DNA of 64,000 bases from Tridacna crocea. Taxonomy: Eukaryota > Mollusca > Bivalvia > Cardiida > Cardiidae. Position numbers and translations under genes: made by a program. The stretch is taken from assembly GCA_943736015.1 (NCBI GenBank), contig OX031062.1:57400962-57464961 (forward strand). The letters are read 5' to 3'. Shown here in pieces: positions 1-12,457 of this stretch (position 1 is its first letter; each line of letters starts with the position of its first letter). The notes under the pieces are model-generated. The model made no database searches and was not told where the DNA came from. It saw nothing but the letters and a program-made list of their open reading frames with translations.

Positions 1-278
1 TTTGGTAAACAGTTAAAATGAGATCTGTTGAAAATTGACTGTGTCACAAATGTATCTTTCACTGCTTAATGCATTGAACCAAGTTGAAATTTAGGTGTTA
101 AAAAAAAAAATGGTAAAATGTTTATATGAAATTAGTTTTTCACTTCAGCCCTTACATGTTTTTTATGTCTTACTGACTCTCAGACTGGAAAGGAAAATTT
201 GCCTGACCAACCAAACAGCTGATTCTAGTAGACCATAGAAACACCATTCATGTATATGCACAGATATTGCTAACTTAC

Positions 279-3200
279 ATTCTTCACACAAGGAATAGCT
301 GCAAATTCTTCAAATGAACTCTTTGCTTCTGACTTCAGCTGCAAGGAAAAAAATATGTCTACTTCTGTTAGCTGCCTCAATTTTCAGCTGGAAATAATAT
401 ACATGTACATTTATTTGGTAAATTCTAAGAACAAAAATTTACAAGCCAACTGAATCTTATGAAACTCTTTGTAAAATGTGATTTCCAGGACCAAGGAATC
501 TTTTACCTCTTAACACTTTACCAAACAACAAAATATTACACCAGTCCAAATTCAAAGTATTTGCAGATGACAACTTAAATGTGACTCAAACCTTGAAATT
601 TGTTTTTAGAAGGGTAGAAAACACTGTGGGATGTTTTCCACCCTTTCGTAAACAAATCCCATCATTTCACCCATACTTATTGTGTTACCTTTTTTTGTAA
701 ATGCCTTGAGATTGTATAAGTAAGCCTAAAATGTTCTCATATGGTTCATAGCTTACTATTAACTTTGATAAAATTATAGGCTTGCGCAAACTAAGGCATC
801 TGCAGACAGCAATGTAAAAGTGGGTAAAAAACTGAAAATTGTTTTCAGTACGGGTGGAAAACATTGTGGAAAAAAGAAAAAAATCTGGTTATCAGCATTT
901 CCTCCTTGTCCCAATATGTTTACAAATGCACTTTCCATCCGGATCATTAAAAATCTAGATATTGTGGTAAAGAGTTAACCCATTACCACACAATCCCTAT
1001 TTTCACACCCCAGAGAAAGAAGCCTTTAGAAAACATTGTGGGAAAAGGAGAAAATGCTGGTAACCAACATTTTCTCCTTTTCCCACAATGTTTTCTATCC
1101 TTCACAAAACAAATTTCAAATTTTCAGTCACATTTATTTTGTCCTCTGCAAATGCTTTTGATTTGAAAGAACCTAAAATTTTGTTGTTTGGTAAAGAGTT
1201 AAGCTATTCAAAAACTCACAATTTCAGGTATATATGGTAAAAGCAAACTTCCAAAATACTCCGTCGCTTCTCTTGGCATCTGAGCAGGCATATTGTCAAT
1301 GGAACAGATCAACACCCCGTCTCCTGCAAAACTAGATAAACATACACACAGTTTATTTTGACTCTGTATCACACAATCAAACAGAAATATTTTCTTACAA
1401 CCCTGTCAAATTTGTTAGCTTTTCTACTTTATATGAGCCAGTCTACAAAAAGGGATTAAACCTTAACCAAACAATCCCCAGTTTTTACGACACTGAGATT
1501 AAAGCCTTTTGAAAACATTGGAGAAAAAGAAGAAAATGCTGGTAACCAGCATTTTCTCCTTTTCCCTCAATGTTTTCAACCTACTGGAAACAAATTTCAA
1601 TTTTTGAGTTACGTTTATTTTGTCGTCTGCAAGTGCTTTCAATTTGGACCAGTCTGAAATTTTGTTGTTTGGTAATGAGTTAAATGCATAAATGATATAT
1701 CAATAAACATATGTTAACTTGCTTGGTGTATTGCATCATGGTGATGTGTTAAATTTTTTTCACGTTTAACCCATTACCAAATGACAATATTTTAGACTAG
1801 TCCAAATTGAAATCATTTGCAGATGACAAAATAAAAGTGACTGAAAATTTGAAATTTGTATTGTGAAGGGTAGAAAATATTGTGGGAAAAGGAGAAAATG
1901 CTGGTTACCAACATTTTCTCCTTTTCCCACAGTGTTTTCAAAAGGCTTCTTTCTCAGGGGCGTTAAAAGTAGGGATTGTGTGGTAATAAGATTTTTCGAC
2001 AATGTTTTCAAAGGGTTTCTTATTCAGGGAGTCTGGAGTGTGTAGTAAAGGATTTTTAGTACACGAAGACATGTGGAAACATCATGGCAAAAAGACAACA
2101 TCAGCAATTTTCTCCTTTTTTCTCTTTTTTTCCAAAGTACTTTCAAAGGCTTTATTCCTTACTTCCAAGGATCCTTAACAGTTTGTATTGTTTGATAAAC
2201 GGTTAAACAAAAAAATTCTACCAGCAACTGTTACCTTTCACTTTCTTGGTTCAATTCTGCATCATACAAACAGAAGGGTTTATCAATTGTTGTACAGTCC
2301 TTCATAAATTCTATGGAACCGCCAGGATCCGCAGAAATATCACAGATAGAAATCAGTCTATGGGGCAGCGTAGGGCAACCCTTACTCGACGGTAACCATG
2401 GAAAATCTTCCACACGCAGGAGTGTTTTGGCATCTGGGATCGTAAGAAGTCTGGGTGAGTTGGGGGCCCAATAGATTCCATTGATAATACAGGATGAATA
2501 TGGTGCAATCTGAAAGTGAAAATGAAATGAATCTATGAAATCTAACATTTTTCAGTTAGGCAGTACAAACAATATGGATGCCTGTTTCCTGCACATCATA
2601 TCAGACCAATTATTGTAACATTAACTCTTAACCAAATGGCAAAATTTTAGACTTTTCCAAATTGAAAGCATTTGCAGACGACAAAACAAAATTTAATGTG
2701 ACTCAATAATTGAAACTTGACTTTAGAAGAGAAGAAAACATAGTGGGAAAAGGAGAAAATGCTGGTTACCAGCATTTTCTCCCTTTCCCACAATGTTTTC
2801 AAAAGGCTTCTGTCTCAGGGTCGTTAAAACCAGGGATTGTTTGGTAAAGGGTTAACATGTACACCAAATAACAAAATCTTAGACTCATCCATACTGAAGG
2901 TATTTGCAGACAACAAATAAAATTTCAGTCAACTGATGGGATTTGTCTGTAAACAGGCAAAACACTTTGTAGGAAAAGGAGAAAACACTGTAAACCAAAA
3001 TTTTCTTCTTTTCAAATGAAACTTTCAATAGCCATCTTCCACTAAGTCGAAATATTGGATGATTGGTAAGTCCTTAACTCTCAACTAAACAATCTGAAGT
3101 TTTAACAATCCTAAGGAAGATACCCTTTGAAAACACATTGTATTGTGGGTAAAAGGAAAACATGCCAGCAACCAGGATTTTCTTCTTTTCCAAAAAATGT

Positions 3201-6200
3201 TTTCTACCTCTTGATGGACAAATATTTTGAGTAACATATACTTTGTCATATGCAAATGCTTCCACAATCTAATTTTCAGAATCTAAAGTCTAAAATTTTT
3301 CTCATATGTTAAAGAGGTAAGGGGTGATATCAACATGCTTACATTATGGCTGAACATGGAAGCATATCTTTCTGGAAATTCTTCAAACTCCTGGGCACAA
3401 AACGGACCACCTTCTATGCGAACGTAATGATCATCTCTGCTTACAACACATCCATACACTTTCTTCATGGCTGCAGCAGTCAACATAACATTGTTTTCAT
3501 AACAAGCCATGCATGATTTGCAAACTATTATATCAAACAATTTGTTTGGATGATGTTAGCCCTTAAGCAGACGACAAAATTTAAGCCTTGTCCAAATTGA
3601 AATTATTTGCAGACGACAAATTCAATGTGGCTCAACAGTACAATCATTTTTTGATTGAGCAGAAAACATTTTGGTAAAGGGAGAAAATGCTGGTTACCAG
3701 CATTTTTCCTTTTCCCCAAATATTTCAAAAAGGCTTCTTTCCCAGAGATATTAAAAGTTGTCATTGTGTGGTAAAGGGTTAAACACCTTTTTCAATATTA
3801 TTCCAGTCGTATTGCAGCAGCCAGTGCATCTATCCTATACATTCATGGGGTATCTTTTACCAATACTTTGTATACTATGCTTCTGTAGTCACTGGCTTCC
3901 TTTCCGCATGCAACTGTCCTCCAACCAACAATCAGCAATAAGAGAGAGATATGAATCTTGCAATCCTTGCAAATTCTTTTGAATTGGACACTGGATAGTC
4001 CCAAAATTTGGTGTTTGGTAATGAGTTAACATTGAATCACAATCAGAGCTAACAATACCAAACAATCAAAAGTGTTGTTGACTCTGAACAAGAAGGTTTT
4101 GAAAACATTGTTCGAAAAAGAGAAAATGCTGGCTACCAGCATTTTCTCTTTTTTCGACAATGTTTTCTAGACTTTACTGGACAAATTCCACAATCTCAGC
4201 AACAGTTAACGGCAACATTTCACATGTTTTGAATTGGACAAGTCCAGAATTTTGTTGTTTTGTAAAGAATCAATGTGATAAATAGACTTTCTACTTGGTA
4301 CTTACATCCTTTCTTCACAACCTTTTTCAAATGATCTGGCTCTATGTATTCATGCGGAAGTTCTTGGAATACTTCTTGTGCGCCCTATAACAGAAGTGAA
4401 CAAAAAGGCTATTAGCTGTAAAGCACTAACCTGGATCACAGGTTCATAGAATTGTGGACTGAAATATAGACTGTAGACTGCACAAAAGGTTTATCTAGTA
4501 ATTGTTTGATTGAATGGTATTTAATGCTACTTTTAACATTCTTTCAGTCACATAAGGGCAACAGCTCACTCACTCATACATTGTATATGACCTGGTTTCA
4601 TCAGTACTAAAATAGGGCTCTGAAGAATCTTGACAAAGGACACGCCCCACACCAAAAGAAAAATACAGTGCTTCCAGTGAGACTCCAACCAGGGTCCTCC
4701 AGGTTATAAATCTAACACTTTACTACTGAGCTACCTAGAACACTAAAGTTTACCAAAGTTTGTCCCAGTGACCTACTTTTTCACCTTATGTGACCCATTA
4801 ATACACCTATTAAAGATATCCAGGGCAAACATTCTGACCAGTTTTCATGAATATTAGACTGAAAATGTGGCCAGTAGAGTGCACACAAGGTTTTTCTAGC
4901 CTTTGAAAGATTGAAATAATCATATGAGCTACATTTAAGTTGTCTTTCAATATTGGTAAAGTACAAAATTTGTCGATTGATAAGAGTTAATGTTCCTTAG
5001 GATTATATTTCCATGCAAAATATGTAAGTGCAAACTAGTACACAAAACAATAGAAAAAACATGTGGAGAATGTAGATAAAAAATCACCTTTGACACATTC
5101 CCTGACCCTGTAAAGACAAAGGTCATTGGCCCAATAGATTTTGGCATACGGCCAAGAGCTATATCATACCCAGCATCTCTCACTGCCTGTCTAGCTGCTT
5201 CACTGTTCCTGTAGTTGTGACTAGGTCCAATATGCTATCAATTCAGAGAATTAAAAACATGATAAATGGATAATAAAAGTGCACTGGCAGATGCCATAAG
5301 GCTTTTTAAAATGGCACTATACATTGTACCAAAAGAACTAAAGGCATCATTTCATGATTTTTCTTGGGGTTCCAATAGCCTGTACTAGTTAACGCTAACA
5401 CCACCTGTCTCTGGACTTATTCTTTCCATAGACTACTTTATCATGTGCTACTGTGTCTTTTTAACCCTTTCCCAAACGACAAATTTTTGGACTGGACCAA
5501 ATTGAAAGCATTTGCAGACGACAATTCAACTCTTGCTGAAAAGATGACTTCTGTCTATGATAGGGTAAAAACATTGTGGGAAAAGGAGAAAATGCTGGTT
5601 ACCAGCATTTTCTCCTTTTCCCACAATGTTTTCAAAAGGCTACTATTTCAGACCCATAAAAACCAGGGATTGTTTGGGAAAGGGTTAAACTTCTCATAAG
5701 TTTCTGTGCATGCTTTTTGTCATCAATTTATATAACCATACACAAACACACACAGAAAGAATATGAACAAAAGTGAAAGTAAGCATGAGATTAGTGAATA
5801 TTGAATTGAACTATAAAGGAAAATGCTGATAACAACTGTATTTCCTTCTACTATTTTTCTTTTAAACCCTTTCACCTCAGGGTTGCACTAACAGGTTATA
5901 AATGTAGGTATTTACCATGAATGGAGTATGGTGTCCGAGAGCCAGCAGACGTAATCCCATACCATGTAAAATGTCAATCATTCCAACAACTCCAGCGTAT
6001 TTCCCAAACGCTACAACTCTCTGACCTGTAGCATCCACCATTTTCTCATAGTCAATCAATCGAACATTCTGTTGGAAATAAAAGAAAAACCATCATGTCA
6101 AGTCATTGTCTGCCTATGTGACATTCTTCGAAGATTCGACCAGTCTTAGAGGACACATTACTCTCCGATATCGGGGAGAATGTAGTAATATGCACTATAA

Positions 6201-7738
6201 AGTAGCAATGGAGAAAATGGCTTTTATTAATACGTTTGAGGAAAAATCAGGCCTGTTTTAGCTCCAGATTTTTCTAAACTGCCGATCATAGCTGAATGAA
6301 TTGCACCAGGTAGCGTTTTATTGAGTAAACATATATTTTAGTTTGAAATTCAAAGTAACTGTTGTTGTGTAGAACAGCGATTTGGTTCTGTGCCCAGGAT
6401 GCCTAAATTAGATAGACGAGTATTTGTAGAATGCCATCTAACGGGAGATAATGCATGTCAAGTACATAGTATTCAGGCTCAAACTCTCACCTAGTTGTTT
6501 TTTGAGAGAGAGCTTTAACCCTTTCCCACATGGCAGAATTTTAGACCTTTCCAAATTGAAAGCTGTCACTGAATGTGACTTAATACCCCTGCCAGTGCTT
6601 TGACAGTAACAGGCAATTACATGTACTAGTATTTTGTACACATGGACAGACACATGGACGGACAGGCTGATTCCAGTATATCCCCGGAATACATTTGTTT
6701 TGCGGAGGTACGATAAGTAAGCAGATAAAGAGGTTTCAGTTACCTTTTCAAGAATAGCATCAAGTAGAGGCATGTTGTCTTTTTGAGCTTTTATTGTATG
6801 AGAAAAGAAGCAGTATGTTTTGTCCGGCATAAGCAGATCTATTGGTACTTGTTTCACGCCAATGATCACAGATGCTTCACTCATGTCCTCTTGAATGACT
6901 GCTCCTTTGTCTGCATACTCCTACACAAACAAACAAAAATTCAAATCGGATTCATTAACCCTTTCCCAAAAAATGCCTGGTTTTTACGGGTCTGGAATAG
7001 TAGCCTTTTGAAAACATTGTGGGAAAAGGAGAAAATGCTGGTAACCAGCATTTTCTCCTTTTTCCACAATGTTTTCTACCCTATCATAGAGAGAAATCAT
7101 CTTTTCAGCAAGAGTTGAATTGTCGTCTGCTAATGCTTTCAATTTGATCTAGTCTGAAAGTTTGTTATTTGGGAAAGGGTTAATACTATCTGGATATTTC
7201 AAATTACTTCACTGAGCTGTTTTAAGCCTTTCCCAAACAGCAAATTTTGGAGCAGACCAAACTCAAAGCATTTTGCAAATCACAAATTAACAGCTGCTGA
7301 AAGGATGATTTTTCTATATGTTGTAAGAACTTGTTTCTCAATCAATGTAAAATAAATATGTTTCAACTAAACTTTTCTACCCTTCCCAAAACAAGTTTCA
7401 ATGTTTGAGTTACATTAATTTTGTCGTCTGCAAATGCCTTCAATTTGGTCCAGTCTGAAATTTTGTCAATTAGTAAAGGGTTACCACACCTGCATACTAA
7501 ACGCTCTCCTGTTTGAAGGCTGAACAATAACTTTGGTTCCTTTCTTTACTAAGCTTTGAACCTGGCTGGGTGAAAGCGGTGCCCTACGCTCCCATACATT
7601 GATGGTTTCCCGCCGGATTGCCACAACTCTTCTATCATTGGTTGAAATCCATCTTATACAGTGGTCACAAGAAACACGCTGTTGACTCTTTAAATGATTC
7701 CATAGGAGCTGAGATCTCTGCCTCCACATTATTGTACC
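279..7738 (-). CDS. AASS: Alpha-aminoadipic semialdehyde synthase, 5' half (lysine-ketoglutarate reductase domain), partial
   Basis: Bifunctional mitochondrial enzyme of lysine breakdown; this half condenses lysine with 2-oxoglutarate to saccharopine. Coding exons on the minus strand: 7729-7490, 6920-6744, 6068-5916, 5234-5088, 4384-4306, 3470-3343, 2509-2235, 1331-1220, 338-279. All have AG/GT borders and their phases join without a break, giving 457 residues. The start is the first ATG after the acceptor at 7738; it opens a basic Arg/Gln-rich leader typical of mitochondrial import. Then come [18 protein letters not shown] and VQPSNRRAF (AlaDh/PNT N-terminal fold, about 48-78), [13 protein letters not shown] (178-190), [20 protein letters not shown] (220-239, dinucleotide-binding loop) and [14 protein letters not shown] (about 363-376). 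The saccharopine dehydrogenase half would lie left of the window. The exon at 279-338 is the least conserved but has ideal splice sites and phase. The 5' UTR exon was not found. Nearly every intron carries MITEs. Confidence 0.95.
509..655 (+). mobile_element. TTAA-MITE, palindrome core lost
   Basis: Left half normal (CACTTTACCAAACAAC...GCAGATGACAAC); the core collapses from ACTGTGGGA straight to TGTTTTCC, and the right end is missing. Here and in the entries below, + means the GCATTTGCAGACGAC half comes first. Confidence 0.6.
790..978 (+). mobile_element. TTAA-MITE, decayed
   Basis: Recognisable by ATCTGCAGACAGCAA, an altered core and the terminal GTGGTAAAGAGTTAA shared with the next copy. 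Confidence 0.55.
975..1202 (-). mobile_element. TTAA-MITE, intact
   Basis: Both TTAA ends and the full palindrome are present. It shares its left TTAA with the decayed copy to its left. Confidence 0.85.
1456..1683 (-). mobile_element. TTAA-MITE, intact
   Basis: TTAA at both ends with an extra TTAACC just inside the left end. It sits in the AASS intron between the exons at 1331 and 2235. Confidence 0.85.
1766..1993 (+). mobile_element. TTAA-MITE, right TTAA decayed
   Basis: Left TTAACCCATTACC and a perfect core. It ends GTGTGGTAATAAG and is followed by a scrap of another copy (1999-2055). Confidence 0.8.
2621..2855 (+). mobile_element. TTAA-MITE, intact
   Basis: Complete copy with the GGTTACCAGC centre. 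A strongly decayed copy (2856-3077) follows directly. Confidence 0.85.
3074..3312 (-). mobile_element. TTAA-MITE, decayed
   Basis: Altered core (GCCAGCAACCAGGATTTTC). Its right end lies 30 bp from the AASS splice donor at 3342. Confidence 0.6.
3556..3782 (+). mobile_element. TTAA-MITE
   Basis: The left TTAA is mutated to TTAG and the right one is intact. The core is mildly damaged. Confidence 0.75.
3785..3965 (-). mobile_element. Decayed SINE body fragment in an AASS intron
   Basis: TTGCAGCAGCCAGTGCATCT and GTCACTGGCTTCCTTTCCGC resemble the body of the SINE at 59893. The head is absent. Confidence 0.4.
4047..4273 (-). mobile_element. TTAA-MITE with both palindrome arms changed in step
   Basis: The arms read GTTCGAAAAAGAG and CTCTTTTTTCGAC instead of GTGGGAAAAGGAG and its inverse, so pairing is largely kept. 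Terminal TTAA is lost at both ends. Confidence 0.7.
5461..5688 (+). mobile_element. TTAA-MITE, CCCTTTCCCAAAC subfamily, intact
   Basis: A reference-quality copy. The core is a perfect 65-bp palindrome (32-base arms around a single unpaired T). Termini are TTAACCCTTTCCCAAAC and GTTTGGGAAAGGGTTAA. Confidence 0.9.
6225..6450 (+). repeat. Dispersed repeat, copy 1 (AASS intron)
   Basis: Segments such as GTAGCGTTTTATTGAGTAAA and GAATGCCATCTAACGGGAGA occur inverted at 9345-9580. It lies between AASS exons 3 and 4 (counted from the start codon exon as 2). Confidence 0.55.
6956..7183 (-). mobile_element. TTAA-MITE, CCCTTTCCCAAA subfamily, intact
   Basis: It lies in the intron 35 bp from the AASS acceptor at 6921. 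TTAA is present at both ends. Confidence 0.9.
7203..7483. mobile_element. Two TTAA-MITE halves in opposite orientation
   Basis: A left half (+, 7203-7320) and a right-hand half (-, 7374-7483) without a palindrome core. The second ends about 6 bp before the AASS exon donor. Confidence 0.6.
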
Positions 7739-7802
7739 CTGTGAATATGAACAAGTGTTACAGTTGCAGAGCTCTAGAAAAGGGGGAGTTGATGATTTTC
7801 TT

Positions 7803-8036
7803 GACTCATTACCGAACGAAAATATTTCAGGCTTGTCCAAATCGAAAGCATTAATTTTGCAGATGAAAAAAAAACCGAGTGACAGAAAATTTGAAATTTG
7901 TTTTGTGGAGACTAGAAAACATTGCGGGAAAAGGAGAAAATGCTGATTACCAGCATTTTCTCCATTTCCCATAATGTTTTCTAAAGGCTTCTTTCTCAGC
8001 GTCATCAAAAGTAGGGATTGTGTGATAATGGGTTAA
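7803..8036 (+). mobile_element. TTAA-MITE
   Basis: Good core with a GATTACCAGC centre. The right TTAA is intact and the left end reads CTCATTACCGAACG. Confidence 0.8.
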
Positions 8037-8954
8037 TCCAATTTTCTCATTCAAACCTTACATTAGAATTTTATTCTTTTTCGATAATATTTTTATAAGC
8101 CTTCTAATCAAAGTTCTAAAATATGGGATTGATTGAAAATGACAGCTCAAAACTTTCTATAAAGAATACATCTCTGTACATGTTTCAGTTTGTAGCAGGA
8201 GTTCATCTTGCTCGATTCATGGGATCAAAATTCTGAATATAAGAAGTTTTTATAAAACTAAATAAGTGAATTTTATAAAGGTAACTATGTGATCCAAATG
8301 ACGGTTCTTCAATGGGTTTTTATTCATGACAAAAAAGTGGACCATTTTGGTTCCAGGCCATTTTGGTTCCAGGCTGTTTTGAATCCAATCCCTCCTTGAG
8401 TATTTTGGAACATTGTGCTGTGTCTTCAGAACATGTTCTGACTGTTCTAAATCAATTGAGGTGTAGCACACCTGCTGAACAGTTGCTAGGTGATACAAGA
8501 TGGCTGAGAAGTGGATAATTTTTTTTTAAATTAATTTTCTTTATTGCCAAACTTGCAATTGTCCTTTTTTACAATGTGAATGCCATAAATAAGGGCAAAG
8601 TAGACTCGTCTCTAATCTCTCTCTGCAGCTAATCATATCCTCAACTAACACAACTTAGACACTAGCTCTTGCAACAGCCATCATGGCAATGTATTTCACT
8701 TCGATATGGTTTAGAACAATGTTCCGAACATGCTCCATTCAGAACATACTTCCTGAACAGTGTATTTCACACATTCCAGGACATGATTCCACAACACAGA
8801 ACATTGTGCCAGAACAGGTGAAAGGAACACACCCACTGTTGCCCAATGACACAGACAACAATAACACAGGTCATGCAGATAACACAAGGGCTTTGACATT
8901 GCATCAACTTTCCTGTCCAACCAATAACATGGCAGAATGGAAGTTCTCTCCCAT
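8037..8954. other. Upstream of AASS: no recognised feature
   Basis: AT-rich DNA with repeated GAACATGTTC-like and ATTTTGGTTCCAGGC phrases and only short ORFs. An untranslated first exon of AASS could be here, but I cannot place it. Confidence 0.4.
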
Positions 8955-9183
8955 TTAACCTGTTACCGCACAGCAAAATTTTAGACCTATCCAAATTGAA
9001 AGCATTTGCAGACGACAATTTCAAAGTGGCTAAAGTGGTGCAATTTTGCTTTGATAGGGTAGAAAACTTTTTGGGAAAAGGAGAAAATGCTGGTTACCAG
9101 CATTTTCTCCTTTTCCCACAATATTTTCAAATGACTTCTTCCTCAGGGGTGTTAAAAGTTGTCATTGTGTGGTAAAGGGTTAA
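8955..9183 (+). mobile_element. TTAA-MITE, intact
   Basis: TTAACCTGTTACC at the left and GTAAAGGGTTAA at the right. Upstream of AASS. Confidence 0.85.
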
Positions 9184-9344
9184 GAATAACATTGTAGTAT
9201 GGCATTCCCCCCTCTTTTCATTTGAGGATAGAACCCTGGAATCCTGGCTCATTGTTCAAGTGATCCAGATTCACATCCCCTCCCCCCCAATCATTCTAAA
9301 AAAATCTAGATCTTTTTACCAACTGTCCCACTATTTCAACGACA

Positions 9345-9580
9345 TTAATGAAAGCCATTATCTCCCGCTAGATGGCATTCTATAAATACTCATCTATCTA
9401 ATTAGGGCATCCTGAGTACAGAACTGAACCACTTTCCTACGTGACAACCGTTACTTTGAATTTCAAACTAAGATAAATGTTTATTCAATAAAACGCTACC
9501 TTGTGCAATTCACTCAGCTATGATCAGCAGTTTAGAGAAATATAGAGCTAAAGCAGGTCTCATTTCTCCTCAAAACGTAA
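9345..9580 (-). repeat. Dispersed repeat, copy 2
   Basis: Inverse of 6225-6450, sharing TCTCCCGCTAGATGGCATTC and ATTCAATAAAACGCTACC. Confidence 0.55.
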
Positions 9581-9611
9581 TATTACAGTCAGCCAGTTTT
9601 TGGGGCTAGTG

Positions 9612-10401
9612 TACCTTCAGTCTGAAGGTGTCTGCTCCGATGCTGTTTTTGTTACTGTTCTTCGCATTCACCTTCATATCAGCCATTCATTAAACACTTC
9701 TGGAAAAAATACAATTTTACCCGCATCTTTTCAAACGGCTCTATGCGACAGAATTTCCAATGACAACTAATAAAATGGGCATGGATCTTTAGATAAATGA
9801 TTAATCTTTACAAAAAAAAACTGGTGTTAGTTAATATCCAACTCTTACCTTTGTGCAAATCTGTACTTTTCAACGTAAATAACCATTGACCTACTTCACC
9901 AGAAATCAAAACATGGTGATCTTTTCAGTGCGCATGTCGGCAGAAATCGCAGTATCTCTGACACGCTACAGGACGGTTTAGTTACGAATTTCGCTGTAAA
10001 GAAACGCACCTTGATCGAACTTGGCTGTATAGGGTTAGGGAACCAGGCTGTACAAAATTCAAATTCCGTTGAGTGCGCATGCCTGACTAACGGAAGTCGC
10101 TGTGTTAGTTATTTACAAATTACACTGGATTTATTTACGTTGGGAAAAAAAGGTAAATTCCCATTGATTTAATTGGTATTTTGCAGCATATTTTGTGTAC
10201 TCTTAAAGATTAATCATTTATCTAACGATCCATCCCCATTTTATTAGCTATCATTGGAAATTTTGTCGCATTGAGCCTTCGAAAAGATGCGGGTAAAATC
10301 TTATTTTTTTCAGAAGGGTTTAATGAATGGCTGATATGAAGGTGTATGCGAAGAACAGTAACAAAAATAGCATCGGAGCAGACACCTTCAGACTGAAGGT
10401 A
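9612..10401. mobile_element. Long-TIR element (MULE-like), 790 bp
   Basis: Terminal inverted repeats of about 200 bp start TACCTTCAGTCTGAAGGTGT, and that outer segment is identical in both arms. The 9-bp direct repeat GGGCTAGTG flanks it (9603-9611, 10402-10410). No ORF of note. A 9-bp duplication with long TIRs fits Mutator-like elements. Confidence 0.8.
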
Positions 10402-11036
10402 GGGCTAGTGATGCGTCAGACAACTAATGAAAGCAAATTTTTAAAAGACATTGAGAGAACTGAAAAGGATCAATAACCAGTATTTCCTCCTTTTACACAT
10501 TGTTTTCTACCCTTACAAAAGAGTGTTATAATTTGGATCATAGTCGTTAGTCGTCCGCAAATCCACCAATGTGGATGAATATAAAATTTCCGTTGTTTGA
10601 TAGAGAATTCAAGTTTAATGGAAAGTGCGACAGGCCAGTAGGCGCGTACTACGTCACGACTGCCACAGCCACGAGCTCTTTAAGCAAGTTAACAAGGTTA
10701 ACCGATTCATGCTTGATAGTTTTTATGCATGTTACGGCTCTGACAACGTGAAACCTGAAGAACAAACGAAAATAGAATGATCCATTATAAAGGTGTAGTT
10801 TTCAATGGATTCAAGTACCTTTTTTAGCGGCTACAATTCGTGCAAATTCGTTTCTCCGCTAGAAAAAAAGGTGTCTGTTGTCCATCCAACCTTGAACTTG
10901 TTGTCAACAAAAGCCGATTAGCCAATCAAAATGTTCTGTTGGAAAACACACCTCCGCCTTGACCAAAATCTTCAAGGGGCATAACCGCATTTTTCATTCA
11001 TGAGAAACACTCGTGGTGATTACAGCTCAGGATTTC

Positions 11037-11166
11037 GACATTCTATAACCAAAATAAATGATAAAATATGAGAAAAAAAATCATCTTATATAATATAAAC
11101 ACGTTTATATTATATAGGGGAGATTTCTTTTTCATATTTTATCATTTATTTTGGTTACAGAATGTC
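11037..11166. mobile_element. 130-bp near-perfect palindrome
   Basis: GACATTCT/GAATGTC ends enclose arms containing AACCAAAATAAATGATAAAA and its inverse, with ATATTATATA near the centre. Probably a palindromic MITE. Confidence 0.7.
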
Positions 11167-11804
11167 AAATTCCTGAGATTACGGACACCTGTGATTACGG
11201 ACACCGAATGCAGACGAATTGTGTGTGTGTGTTTTTTTTTTAACACTGAGGCAGCCCGACACTAAGTTTTTAGACTCTTTCTTACCAAAGACTTTAGCGG
11301 ACGACCTTTGTGGAAGGTTTTGAAAACAATGTTGGAACGGGTGCAGAATTTATCAACCCGATTGTACGCGTTTCCCTTTTCTTCCACCATTTTAACGCTG
11401 GACTATACCACCAGTGATACCGAAAACTGACATTCTATGTAATACTCGCACGCAAAAGAAACTGTACAACAGCAAACACTCTTTTTCTCATTCTTTGCGC
11501 AATGTCTTTTCAAACGCTGAACTCTCATTTCTTTCTTTCGAATCCAAGAAGCACGAAAAACATACATTGATTCAAACGTCAACGAAATGAGGCGTTCACG
11601 GTGCGTCAAATAAAAGAGGCCACTCTATTGACAATGTTGCCCGGACCTCTAATTGCTACTATCACTATTTATCGGTATTCAAGCGAGGCTCCAGCAAACA
11701 GGCAGTTGTAAATCGGACTCGAAGCAGCCGGCCTCGAGTTACTGATAGGCTACGTGTACACCAGTTTAAATAGACTGCCACACGGAACTGGTGAACACAC
11801 ACCA

Positions 11805-11944
11805 GGGTCCATATTCACCAACCATTCTTAAGAATATTCTTTGTCTTTGTTTTAGCTAGTCAGAAGTTCAGTTACTTTAACATTGCCGAAATTCTGAAGA
11901 ATAAGGCTAAGAATGCTCTTAGAATGGTTGGTGAATACGAACCC
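11805..11944. mobile_element. Palindromic MITE, GGGTCCATATTCACCAACC family
   Basis: The ends GGGTCCATATTCACCAACCA and the inverse (TGGTTGGTGAATACGAACCC) pair, and the AAGAATATTCTT region pairs partly. It is the same family as 63212-63413, and a fragment lies at about 47283-47310. Confidence 0.7.
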
Positions 11945-12289
11945 AGACGGAGGTTCCATACGGCTATTGGTATATATATGTACAGCGAGACAGCACGATA
12001 TAAGTAGGGCCATAGTTCTAAGGTGTCTCCTTCAATGGACCGTATAAATTTGGCTCATAAGACCAAGACGGCCTTGAGTCGGGAGCGTAATCACAAGACG
12101 TCATCGCGTTGCTCGCAAGAACTGGGCACAGCAGCATCTTCGTTTACGAACACCGCGGTTAGTGGAATGAAATTGTTTTCTCTGAGGAATCCAGGTCCAA
12201 TTTTAGTTACCATGGTGAGTGTGCGGGTGTTTAGAAGGAGAGGCGAGCAATTTGCAAACGGTGCGTCATTGAAAGTTTCAGGTTTAGCA

Positions 12290-12457
12290 AGATCTAGGCA
12301 TCATGTTAATAATCTGCAGGAGCTACATGTACAGCAAATTTTGCAGATCGAATGGAATAGCATTCCTCCGCATGCAGTACAACGTTGCGTGAATTTCATC
12401 AAAAGTCGTGTTGTACCTGTAGGAAATATGCCAAAATGGGGGTCATACCCGATATAA
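12290..12457 (+). pseudogene. Possible C-terminal remnant of a Tc1/mariner-type transposase
   Basis: The end of a 144-codon ORF reads NNLQELHVQQILQIEWNSIP, then PHAVQRCVNFIKSRV and a terminal WGSYPI. This follows the Tc1 C-terminal pattern (EWN.IP, then a basic R.V stretch and a final G.TKY-like end). The catalytic domain is absent and the first half of the ORF is not recognisable. Tentative. Confidence 0.45.

Noticed and set aside
1766-2045. Short ORFs on both strands ending in [11 protein letters not shown] or [12 protein letters not shown]
   Set aside because: These recurring peptides are translations of the MITE palindrome and halves, present in every copy and orientation. They are not genes.
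279-7738. AASS as a complete gene in the window
   Set aside because: Only the reductase half is present; no saccharopine dehydrogenase exon was found left of 279.
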